From: Candidatus Polarisedimenticolaceae bacterium
GTDB taxonomy: Bacteria > Acidobacteriota > Polarisedimenticolia > Polarisedimenticolales > DASRJG01
Length of the DNA: 64,000 bases
Direction of reading: 5' to 3'
Assembly (NCBI GenBank): GCA_036275915.1
Contig: DASUCV010000004.1
Coordinates: forward strand, 327,238-391,237
The position numbers and the translations under genes were made by a program. Every line of letters starts with the position of its first letter. Position 1 is the first letter of the stretch. Below, one piece after another: positions 47,202 through 56,352 of the stretch. The notes under the pieces are model-generated. The model searched no databases, was not told the origin of the DNA, and saw nothing but the letters and a program-made list of their open reading frames with translations.

Positions 47202-48767
47202 TCACGGCGATGTGCGCGCGAGTCCGGCCTGGGCCTCCGGGTACTCGTAGGTCTTTTCGACCTGCCGGACGAGACGCGTCACCGGCTCGTCCAGGATCTT
47301 GAAAAACGGCTCCGGACGGATCCCGATCCAGAACGCGAGGACGACGAGCGGCAGGAGGTACGCGAGCTCGCGCGCCCCGAGGTCTTTCAAGCCACGGTTC
47401 TCGTCGCGATCGATCTTCCCGAACATCGTCCGCTGGTAGAGCCAGAGCATGTACGTCGCCCCGAGCACGAGACCGGTCGCCGAGAGCACCGCCCACACCT
47501 TCGATTCGAGCCGGAAGGCGCCGAGGAGGATCGTCCACTCGCCGGTGAACCCGTTGCCGGGGATGAGCGGCATCCCGATCGAGGAGAGGGTCATGATCAT
47601 GAAGATCACGGCGAACCACGGCATAACCGATGCGAGCCCGCCGTAGTCGCTGAGCAGCCGCGTGTGACGGCGCTCGTAGACGATACCGACGAGGAGGAAC
47701 AACGCTCCGGTGGACAGACCGTGGTTGATCATCTGCAGGACGCCGCCTGTGAGCCCTTGGTAGTTCAAGGCGAAGACGCCGACCATGCAGAACCCGAGGT
47801 GGCTCACCGACGAGTAGGCGACGAGCTTCTTCCAATCTTTCTGGACGAGGGCCACGGCGGCCCCGTAGATCACGCCGATCACGCACAGCGCCAGGGCGAA
47901 CGGCGCGAACCGGCGCGTCGCGTCGGGAAGGATCGGCAGGCTGAACCGGAGGAACCCGTAGGTCCCCATCTTGAGCAGCACGCCCGCGAGGATGACCGAG
48001 CCCGCGGTCGGGGCCTCGACGTGCGCGTCGGGGAGCCACGTGTGGAACGGGAACATCGGAACTTTGATCGCGAAGCCGAGAAAGAACGCGAGCCACACCC
48101 AGGTCTGGAGGCCGATCCAATCCGGCCATGCGCCCATCGCCTGGAGGAGACGTACGTCGAACGTCGAGATACCGGTGAGATCCGCGTGATGAACGTACAG
48201 CGCGAGGATCCCGACCAGCATGAGGACGGAGCCGAGGAACGTATAGAGGAAGAACTTGACCGAGGCGTAGATGCGCCGGGGCCCGCCCCAGATCCCGATG
48301 AGGAAGTACATCGGGATCAGCATGACCTCCCAGAAGACGTAGAACAGGAACATGTCGAGGCTGATGAAGACGCCGAGCATCCCGGTCTGCAAGAAGAGGA
48401 GGCACGCGTAGTACGCACCTTCGCGCTTGTGGACGGCGGTCCAGGAGGAGAGGACCGCGAGGAATCCCAGGATCGTCGTGAGCAGGACGAGCAGCATCGA
48501 GATGCCGTCGACGCCGACGAGGTAGTGGACGCCGAACGCCCCGATCCATGGGCGGTCGAAGACGAACCGGAACCCGTACGCGTCGGCCGGCGCCGCGCCC
48601 CAGCCGAACCAGAGCGGCAAGCTGACGACGAGATCGGCGGCGGCGACGACCGTCGCGACCCGTGCGATCAAGGCCGGACGATCCTTCGGCAAGAGAAGGC
48701 AGAGGATCGCGCCGGCCAGCGGCAGATAGGTGACGACGTTGAGGAGGTGGGGCCCGAACGGGTTCAT
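47202..48767 (-). CDS. nuoM: NADH-quinone oxidoreductase subunit M
   Basis: Antiporter-like proton-pumping subunit of complex I, 521 residues with about 14 helices. The buried lysine/glutamate pattern is intact: FYVFWEVMLIPMYFLIG, KVPMFPFHTWLPDAHVEAPT, KDWKKLVAYSSVSHLGF and MINHGLSTGALFL. No other nuo gene lies beside it: upstream is a lytic transglycosylase, downstream the F0 genes. It could be a spare copy, part of a split nuo set, or an antiporter in its own right. Confidence 0.9.
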   Translation of the reverse strand: MNPFGPHLLNVVTYLPLAGAILCLLLPKDRPALIARVATVVAAADLVVSLPLWFGWGAAPADAYGFRFVFDRPWIGAFGVHYLVGVDGISMLLVLLTTILGFLAVLSSWTAVHKREGAYYACLLFLQTGMLGVFISLDMFLFYVFWEVMLIPMYFLIGIWGGPRRIYASVKFFLYTFLGSVLMLVGILALYVHHADLTGISTFDVRLLQAMGAWPDWIGLQTWVWLAFFLGFAIKVPMFPFHTWLPDAHVEAPTAGSVILAGVLLKMGTYGFLRFSLPILPDATRRFAPFALALCVIGVIYGAAVALVQKDWKKLVAYSSVSHLGFCMVGVFALNYQGLTGGVLQMINHGLSTGALFLLVGIVYERRHTRLLSDYGGLASVMPWFAVIFMIMTLSSIGMPLIPGNGFTGEWTILLGAFRLESKVWAVLSATGLVLGATYMLWLYQRTMFGKIDRDENRGLKDLGARELAYLLPLVVLAFWIGIRPEPFFKILDEPVTRLVRQVEKTYEYPEAQAGLARTSP

Positions 48768-48833
48768 CCCGAAGACCTCGCGAAGCGCGAGAACCTATCA
48801 CAGCGGGCGATGAAAGGGAAAGGTCGCTCGGGA

Positions 48834-49466
48834 CTACGCGGAGACTTTGGCGTGGAGCGTCATGAGCACGTCCCACACGCGATCAGGATAGGCGAGCGGG
48901 ATGCGACTGTTCACGTCGCGCCGCGCCTCGACGAGCGCCGGTCCCGAGCTGTACGCCGCAAGCGCCGCGTCGACGTCGCCGAACCTGGCGGTCAGCCTGC
49001 TCAGGTACGCGCAACCGAGCATGACGTTCGTCTCGGGATCGAACAGCTGCTCGTCCCCCCGCCAGGAGAGGCCGAGGTCCTCGGCGAGCTCGCGCGCCGT
49101 GTCGCCTCGGAGCTGCATGAGCCCCATGGCGCCCTGATCGGAGATGGCGGTCGCCTCGAAGCGGCTTTCGACCTGGATCACCGCCAGCACGAGCAAGGGA
49201 TCGACCTTGAAGCGCGTCGCGTACCGCTGGACGATCGGAACGATCTTCTCGGTCTGCTGGGTCGAGACGCCGGGAAACGTGTCTCGGGACGAGGCGAGGA
49301 CGAGGCGGGCCCAGTCGGCCGGCAGCCCCGCCTCTGCCCCCTCGGTCGAGGGAGCCGCTTTCACCGGCGCGGGAAGGTCGGGTGCCCCGGGACGCGCGAA
49401 CAGTCCCTGGACGACGATCCAGCACACGACCGTCAGCACCGATGCCGTCCGGATGACCCACCGCAT
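48834..49466 (-). CDS. SLT-type lytic transglycosylase
   Basis: 210 residues: an N-terminal export helix (3-22), then a soluble lytic transglycosylase domain. The catalytic glutamate is in VIQVESRFEATAISDQGAMGLMQL in two parts, followed by NVMLGCAYLSRL and ALAAYSSGP. Cleaves peptidoglycan glycan strands in the periplasm. Isolated gene. Confidence 0.9.
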   Translation of the reverse strand: MRWVIRTASVLTVVCWIVVQGLFARPGAPDLPAPVKAAPSTEGAEAGLPADWARLVLASSRDTFPGVSTQQTEKIVPIVQRYATRFKVDPLLVLAVIQVESRFEATAISDQGAMGLMQLRGDTARELAEDLGLSWRGDEQLFDPETNVMLGCAYLSRLTARFGDVDAALAAYSSGPALVEARRDVNSRIPLAYPDRVWDVLMTLHAKVSA

Positions 49467-49532
49467 GCCGGGAGGGTACGGACCGACCGGAGCCGACGCA
49501 ACCCCTAACGAGGCCGAATTCTTATAAACTTG

Positions 49533-50891
49533 CTATTTCTTGGGGGCCGAGGACCGAGCCGGCGGTCCTTTTTTCTTTTGCGCTTCGCCGCGAAGGACGG
49601 CATCGATCGCCGGCGCGGCCACCGTCAGCGTGACGTCGATGTCCTTGGTGTCGATTCTGTACTGGCGATCGGGGCGAGCGAGGATCCGAACGCCTGGGCC
49701 GGCGTCGTGGACCTCCTCCCCGGGGAACCGTCCCATCAACGACCGCTCCAAGGCGTATTCGAAATCTTTGGCCTCGTCCGCGGAAATCCAGCGGGTCGAC
49801 CAAATTGTGAGCCCGTCGCTTCCATCGGGGGCCTCGAAGCGCCAGAGCGCGTCGCCCGCCCAGCCGTCGCCCGCCATCAGGCCGAGGTTGTCCTTCCCGG
49901 TGAGAAGAGAGACGAGGACGACGATCCCCTCCTCTCCGAGGGTGTCCTGATCGGCCACCGTCCAGGGTAGCGCCGGCGGCAGGACCGGCTGCGGCAAGGA
50001 GGCCGCGGGAGCGGGCGGGCGGTCGAGGTGCATGACGTCGCGCGTCGTCCGGCGCGTCTTCCGCTCGGCGAGGAGCCGCCGGAACTCGCCGCTCTTCGCG
50101 AGGGCGGCCGCCTGCGCGAAACCGTCCAGATAGATGAAGTCGATGAAAGCGCCGACCGCTGGTCCGCCCGGGTGTTGGGCGGACGCCACGAGGCGCCCCC
50201 CGAGAGCGTCCTCCGGCCGGAGCTTCCCGCCGACGACCTCGGCCTCGAGACCGACGCCGCCGAAGAGAAGGATGAGCGACGCCACGTTCGCCGTGCCCTC
50301 GGAGAGCGCGGCCCTCGCGACGAGCGCATCGGTCGTGCGCGGTGGCGAGGCGTCGTCGGTCAAGAGATGAGCGGCATAGTGTCCGGCCACCGGCTCATCC
50401 GGGGCGACGCCGGTCGCGAGCAGGAGCGACGCTTCTGCGTCTTCGTTGGGATCGCCGCGCCCGCTGCCCGGCGTGAGGCGGTTCGGGTCGACGAGAAGCC
50501 GTGTGCCCACGGCATCGAGCGTCATGCCGGGAAGGTCGAGAGCGAGACTGAGCGCCAGGTCCGCAGGCTCGTCGATCCCGCCGAGACCGAGATCCTTCCA
50601 GGCGCGACCGCGGGCGGCGGCGACCGTGGAAGGACACAGCGTCTCGGCACGCGCTTTCGCGGCGGCGGCGCGGACACCCTCGTCGGCGCGCACGGCGACG
50701 AGATCCGCTTTGGCCTGCCGCCCGACGATCGTCGCGATGCGATCGCCGACCGAGCGGACCGTGCGAAGGAGCTCGACGTCCGCACCCTTCACCGGCTCGG
50801 GAGTCGGCGCCGCATCCTGCCCGAGCGCCGCACGACCGCCACCGACGACGAGCGCGATCGCGCACGCGAGGGCGCTCGGACGGACGATCAT
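49533..50891 (-). CDS. Secreted protein of unknown function
   Basis: 452 residues with a signal peptide (LACAIALVVGGGRAALGQ). I do not recognise a domain. The sequence is Ala/Gly/Asp-rich, with a C-terminal beta-rich part (RILARPDRQYRIDTKDIDVTLTV) and a basic tail of Lys/Pro. ATG at 50891 overlaps the DUF192 stop (ATGA). It is third in a run lipoprotein-DUF192-this gene, all exported. Confidence 0.65.
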   Translation of the reverse strand: MIVRPSALACAIALVVGGGRAALGQDAAPTPEPVKGADVELLRTVRSVGDRIATIVGRQAKADLVAVRADEGVRAAAAKARAETLCPSTVAAARGRAWKDLGLGGIDEPADLALSLALDLPGMTLDAVGTRLLVDPNRLTPGSGRGDPNEDAEASLLLATGVAPDEPVAGHYAAHLLTDDASPPRTTDALVARAALSEGTANVASLILLFGGVGLEAEVVGGKLRPEDALGGRLVASAQHPGGPAVGAFIDFIYLDGFAQAAALAKSGEFRRLLAERKTRRTTRDVMHLDRPPAPAASLPQPVLPPALPWTVADQDTLGEEGIVVLVSLLTGKDNLGLMAGDGWAGDALWRFEAPDGSDGLTIWSTRWISADEAKDFEYALERSLMGRFPGEEVHDAGPGVRILARPDRQYRIDTKDIDVTLTVAAPAIDAVLRGEAQKKKGPPARSSAPKK

Positions 50892-51343
50892 GGGAGAGGC
50901 GGCTCGGAGATCACGACGATCGATCCACCGGCGCGCAAGCCTTCCGACTCGGCGGTCCCGGCGGCGAACTCGAGAACGTAGCGCGCGGGCGACGGAGGCG
51001 CGACCGACGGACATTCGCCTGTCGCCGGGCACGGCGCTTGCCGCGCGGCGACCCAGACGATGCGAAGGCGCGCGTCGAGCCACACCATGTCCAGGGAGGT
51101 CTTGCAGTCTTTCATCCAGAACGCATGGGGCGCGTCGGCGTCGAAGATGAAGAGCATGCCGTCCCGCGCGCCGACGTGCTCGCGCCCCATGTAGCCGCGG
51201 GCCCGCGACGCATCGTCGGCGGCGACCTCAAGGGCGAACTCGTGGCCGGACGGGAGGACGGCCACCGCCCAGCGAGGGGCCGTTGCCGAGGCCGCCGTCG
51301 TGGCAGCGAGAACGAGCGAAAGCCAGGGAAAGGTGCCGGTCAT
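50888..51343 (-). CDS. DUF192 family exported protein
   Basis: 151 residues with a signal peptide (about 1-22). RARGYMGREHV, GMLFIFDADAPHAFWMKD (in two parts), SLDMVWLDARLRIVWV and the C-terminal YVLEFAAGTAE are the DUF192 pattern. Function of the family is unknown. Overlaps neighbours by four bases on each side. Confidence 0.88.
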   Translation of the reverse strand: MTGTFPWLSLVLAATTAASATAPRWAVAVLPSGHEFALEVAADDASRARGYMGREHVGARDGMLFIFDADAPHAFWMKDCKTSLDMVWLDARLRIVWVAARQAPCPATGECPSVAPPSPARYVLEFAAGTAESEGLRAGGSIVVISEPPLP

Positions 51344-51906
51344 GGCGCGCCCGCCACGAACCGGCCGTCGACGACCGTGATGTCCTCCGCCTCGCCGGCA
51401 CCGCCTACGGCACCGTCGGCGCCGAGGCAGACGAGGCGGTAGCCGCGCGACGTGACCTCGTAGGTCAAGCCGTGGCCCCACGGATCCTTCGGAATTTCCG
51501 GCAGCGATCCGGGGACGAGATCCTCGAGACGCGACGGCCAGTGCTGAGACCGCGCGTGGAACGACTCGATCGCGCGCGCGACGCGGATCATCGTGTCGCG
51601 CGCCTGGCGCGCCGGGTACGACTCCACCGCGTGTGCGAGACCGCGGTAGAGGACGATCTGATCACGCGCCTTCGCGGCAATCTCCGCGTCCGGATACTCG
51701 TCGATGATCTTCTGCATGAGCACGATCGCGCCGTCGGTGTCGGACTTCTCGATGCGCTCCTGCGCCTGTCGCCACAGGCGGTCCGCGCGACGCTCGCGAC
51801 CGCCGCACGCGATCGCTCCCGACGCGACGAGCACGACGACGAGGAGACGCGCGACGCGAGAGCGAAGCACGCGACGCGTGTTGACTTCGCCGTGACCCCG
51901 TTTCAT
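51340..51906 (-). CDS. Lipoprotein with GspG-like C-terminal domain
   Basis: 188 residues. N-terminal hydrophobic stretch ends in a lipobox-like ASGAIAC. Residues 30-90 are helical repeat-like (DTDGAIVLMQKIIDEYPDAEIA). The C-terminal part IPKDPWGHGLTYEV and LGADGAVGGAGEAEDI closely resembles the calcium-binding end of major type II pseudopilins, though the prepilin N-terminus is missing. A pseudopilin core has apparently been joined to a lipoprotein. Confidence 0.72.
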   Translation of the reverse strand: MKRGHGEVNTRRVLRSRVARLLVVVLVASGAIACGGRERRADRLWRQAQERIEKSDTDGAIVLMQKIIDEYPDAEIAAKARDQIVLYRGLAHAVESYPARQARDTMIRVARAIESFHARSQHWPSRLEDLVPGSLPEIPKDPWGHGLTYEVTSRGYRLVCLGADGAVGGAGEAEDITVVDGRFVAGAP

Positions 51907-52000
51907 AATCCGCGCGCCTTCGAGCACGGTGTTTCCTTCTGACGAGATCGTTTCGCGTCCGGGCGTCGCATGCGGCGTCCGGCCGGTGGGCTCACTGTAG

Positions 52001-53326
52001 ATGACGCTTCGGCCCAGGGCAACCGAAGTCCCGGAGCTCGTGCGGAGGCTCGGAAGCCGTCGACCCAAGCAAGTCGATCGCGCACGCGCGCGTCTCTCGA
52101 TCATCGGATCGCATTCCGTCGCGGCGCTCGTGCAAGCGCTCGAGGGCGACAACAATCGCGTGCGCTCGCATGCGATGCCGCTTCTCGCGCTCATCCAGGA
52201 TCCGCGAGGCCGCGGCCCGCTCGTCGCGATGCTGCTCGACCGCGATGCGCGCATGCGCGAGATCGCGTCTCGATCCCTCGCGCGCTTCCCTTCTCCCGAC
52301 GCGGTCGCCGCGCTCGAGCGCTTGCTCAAGCGGGAGAAGTCGAAGGAGGTCCGCCTCGCCGCCGTGCACGGTCTGCTCGAGCTGGTCGAGTCGGGCCAAG
52401 ACGGCGCGGTCAGGCGGCTTCTCGAGGTGCTCCTGGACGTCCGGGAAGAGGTCCGCGTCCGCACCGCGGCCTGCGCGCTCCTCCCCCTCCTCAAGCCTGC
52501 GGCGCGCCGCGGGCTCCTTCGCCGCCTCCGCGCCGATGCGGTCGAGGAGATCGCCCGCCGCGCCGCGGAGATCGCCGAGGAAGACGAGACCATCGCTCCG
52601 CGTGAGCGGACCAAGATCGACGGCATCGCGAAGGATCTCGCGTCGGGCGACTATGCCGTGTGGAACGATGCGCTTCACCGCGTCGCCGGAGCGGGTGCCG
52701 CCGCTTCCGAGTCGATCATCGCGGAGATGCGCAAACGCTCGAATGACCCCGAGTACTGCACGCGCGCGGGCATGGCGCTCAAGACCCTTGGTTCGCGCCG
52801 CGTGCGCGGCCTCGCCGAGGCGCTCGACGTCGTCGACGAGCCCCTCCCTCTCCAGGTCCTGGTCGAGGTCGCCGGCGCGATCGGCGAGAAGCCTCTCATC
52901 TACCGGTTGAAGAGCGTCATCGAGCGTGTCGCTCCGGCGGACGGCGGTTCGACGCGCTTCGATCCGATGCAGCGGGTCCGCGCGAAGGCCCACTTCGAGC
53001 TGGCGCGCATCGGCAGCCGGGTCGCGATCGCCGACCTTCAATCGATCCTCGCCGACGGCGAGCGGCGGTTGCCGCTCGAGGCGCTCTCGGCGGTCGAGCT
53101 GATCGGGAAACGCGACGAGATCCCGCTTCTCCTCAAGGGCTATCAACGTGAGGACCCGTTCCTGCGCGGAAAGCTCGCGTGCGTCGTGCGCACGATCATG
53201 AAGCGCGAGCGGATCCGCAGGAACAGCGTGGCGCTCCGCGCGCTCCCGGCCGACCTCAGGCGCGTGCTCGACGGCATCTTGAGCCGCAAGCCGCGCAAGT
53301 CCGCACGGCGCCGGCCGGGCCGGTAG
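52001..53326 (+). CDS. HEAT-repeat protein
   Basis: 441 residues of repeating helical pairs (LVAMLLDRDARMREIASRSL, VRLAAVHGLLELV), no signal peptide or membrane segment, basic C-terminus (KPRKSARRRPGR). Such proteins are cytoplasmic scaffolds; the partner is unknown. It precedes pgk by nine bases and is probably co-transcribed with it. Confidence 0.78.
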   Translation: MTLRPRATEVPELVRRLGSRRPKQVDRARARLSIIGSHSVAALVQALEGDNNRVRSHAMPLLALIQDPRGRGPLVAMLLDRDARMREIASRSLARFPSPDAVAALERLLKREKSKEVRLAAVHGLLELVESGQDGAVRRLLEVLLDVREEVRVRTAACALLPLLKPAARRGLLRRLRADAVEEIARRAAEIAEEDETIAPRERTKIDGIAKDLASGDYAVWNDALHRVAGAGAAASESIIAEMRKRSNDPEYCTRAGMALKTLGSRRVRGLAEALDVVDEPLPLQVLVEVAGAIGEKPLIYRLKSVIERVAPADGGSTRFDPMQRVRAKAHFELARIGSRVAIADLQSILADGERRLPLEALSAVELIGKRDEIPLLLKGYQREDPFLRGKLACVVRTIMKRERIRRNSVALRALPADLRRVLDGILSRKPRKSARRRPGR

Positions 53327-53335
53327 CCCTTCGCG

Positions 53336-54522
<1,187 letters not shown>

Positions 54523-54526
<4 letters not shown>

Positions 54527-55263
54527 CGCCTGTGGGGCGGCGGCGCCTCGTCGTCGGCAATTGGAAGATGAACCTCGGCGAGCGCGACGCGCGCGCGCTG
54601 GTCACCGCCGTCGCCGCCGCGTTTCCGTTCGAGCGCGCCGACGGCGCCGTGGCACCCGCGTTCCCGTGCCTGAGGGCCGCGCTCGACGCCGCCCGCGGAT
54701 CCGCGCTCGCCGTCGCGGCGCAGAACGTCCATCCGGACGACCGCGGTGCCTACACCGGCGAGGTGTCGGCGCCGATGCTCGCCGAGATGGGGATCCGCTT
54801 CGTCATCGTCGGCCACTCCGAGCGCCGGATCCTCTTCGGCGAGGACGACGCGACGATCGCGCGCAAGCTGGTGGCGGCCCGGAGCCACGGCCTCGTGCCG
54901 ATCCTCTGCATCGGCGAGTCCGAAGGCGAGCACGACCGCGGAGAGACCCACGACGTCGTCGTGAGGCAGCTCCGCGCGGCGGTCGGAACCGATCCCGAGG
55001 TCGTGATCGCCTACGAGCCGGTATGGGCGATCGGAACCGGGCGCACGCCTGCGCCGTCGGACGTCGCCGCGGCACACGGCGCGATTCGCGAGGAGCTGAT
55101 GCGCCGCCTCGGTCCGCCCGCGTCCGCGGTCCGGATCCTCTACGGCGGGTCGGTCAACGCGGCGAACGCGGCGGGACTTCTGGCAGCGGAAAACGTCGAC
55201 GGGGCGCTCGTCGGCGGCGCGTCGCTGGACGCCGTCACCTTCGTGGCGATCGCTTCGGCTTGA
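54523..55263 (+). CDS. tpiA: Triosephosphate isomerase
   Basis: Interconverts dihydroxyacetone phosphate and glyceraldehyde 3-phosphate. GNWKMNL with the catalytic lysine, GHSERR with histidine, AYEPVWAIGTGRTP with glutamate and the flexible loop, and YGGSVNAANA for phosphate binding. 246 residues from GTG at 54523. Follows pgk as in many genomes; secG comes next. Confidence 0.96.
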
Positions 55264-55323
55264 GCGGATCGCCCCGGCGTGCTAGGCTCCCGCGGTTTTA
55301 GCGGCTGAATTCGAGGAATCGCC

Positions 55324-55698
55324 ATGATCCAGATCTTGCTCACCATCGTTCACGTCGGCGTCGCCTTCGTCCTGATCCTCGTCGTCCTTCTTCAGACGGG
55401 GAAGCGGGCCGACCTGGCGGGCGCCTTCGGTGGCGGCGGCAGTCAGACGGCGTTCGGCGCGCGCGGCGCGGCGACGCTGCTCTCGCGCGTCACGGCGTGG
55501 TCGGCCGGCATCTTCATGGTGACCTCGCTCCTCCTCTCACTGATGGCCTCGTCGAGCGGAGGAGGTGGCGGCTCCGTCCTGGATACGGTGCCTGCGCCCG
55601 CTCCGCCGGCCTCGACGGCACCGGCGACGCCGACGCCCGCGCCGGGAACTCCGCCGGCACCGCAACAGCCGGCTCCGGCGCCCGCGCCTTCGAAGTAA
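55324..55698 (+). CDS. secG: SecG subunit of protein translocase
   Basis: 124 residues with two membrane helices (about 3-21 and 52-72) and the conserved loop LLQTGKRADLAGAFGGGGSQTAFG in two parts. The Pro/Ala-rich C-terminal tail is longer than usual. pgk-tpiA-secG is a common bacterial order. GAGG lies nine bases before the ATG. Confidence 0.93.
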   Translation: MIQILLTIVHVGVAFVLILVVLLQTGKRADLAGAFGGGGSQTAFGARGAATLLSRVTAWSAGIFMVTSLLLSLMASSSGGGGGSVLDTVPAPAPPASTAPATPTPAPGTPPAPQQPAPAPAPSK

Positions 55699-55737
55699 CG
55701 CCGTCGATCGTTTGCTATGATCGGCGTTCGATCCTCA

Positions 55738-55824
55738 GCCGAAGTGGTGGAACTGGCAGACACACCATCTTGAGGGGGTGGCGCTCGCAAGAGCGTGAGG
55801 GTTCGAATCCCTCCTTCGGCACCA
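55738..55824 (+). tRNA. tRNA-Leu (GAG)
   Basis: The 87-base class II tRNA has acceptor stem GCCGAAG/CTTCGGC, an anticodon loop CTTGAGG with GAG, a long variable arm (GTGGCGCTCGCAAGAGCGT) and encoded ACCA. It follows secG by 39 bases. Confidence 0.96.
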
Positions 55825-55837
55825 GCCCGGATCGCGC

Positions 55838-56323
55838 TCACCAGTCCTTGTACATCGTCCCATCGAGCGCCTTGAGATCCGAGAGGCTGTAGACGTCGTA
55901 GAGGTTCTGCCCACCCCACGACGTCCCGTCCCAGTCGTCTTGATACGACCGCTTCCCCCACTCGGTCTCGCCGGTGAACGGGTCGGTCGGGATCTTGAAG
56001 AGGAAGCGCACCTTGTGCGTCTGCCCGCTCTGCGGGTCGCCGACGTCGACGCCGTCGACGAGCTCCTGAAGATCCTCCGGGTAGCCGCGCTGTTCGACGT
56101 CCTTCTGCTGGATGCGACCTTGATTGACGAGGTTGTTGTACTGGTCGATCGCCTCGCGCATCATCTGAAGCTCGAGGCGCAGCTCCTCCTCGCGACGCCG
56201 CTTCTCGTCCCACCGCTTGAGCGGGATCGCGATCGACATGAGGACCATGAGCACGCCCGCCGCGGCGATCAGCTCGACCGCCGTAAGTCCCCGCCGGTTC
56301 CCGAATCGGGCTCGCATGCGCAT
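55838..56323 (-). CDS. Type II secretion/type IV pilus pseudopilin
   Basis: 161 residues. Prepilin peptidase site after RRG, then LTAVELIAAAGVLMVLMSIA with glutamate at +5 and a hydrophobic stem; afterwards IPTDPFTGETEWGKRS and a C-terminal strand as in GspG-like pilins. Stands alone, without other secretion genes, between tRNA-Leu and the penicillin-binding protein. Confidence 0.85.
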   Translation of the reverse strand: MRMRARFGNRRGLTAVELIAAAGVLMVLMSIAIPLKRWDEKRRREEELRLELQMMREAIDQYNNLVNQGRIQQKDVEQRGYPEDLQELVDGVDVGDPQSGQTHKVRFLFKIPTDPFTGETEWGKRSYQDDWDGTSWGGQNLYDVYSLSDLKALDGTMYKDW

Positions 56324-56352
56324 TCAAGGTACGGGCGGAGCGCCGGGCGTGT

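Noticed and set aside
49551-49574. Plus-strand hairpin GGACCG/CGGTCC followed by six Ts
   Set aside because: It looks like a terminator, but no plus-strand gene leads into it and it lies within the C-terminal codons of a minus-strand gene, where the T-run is just its lysine codons.
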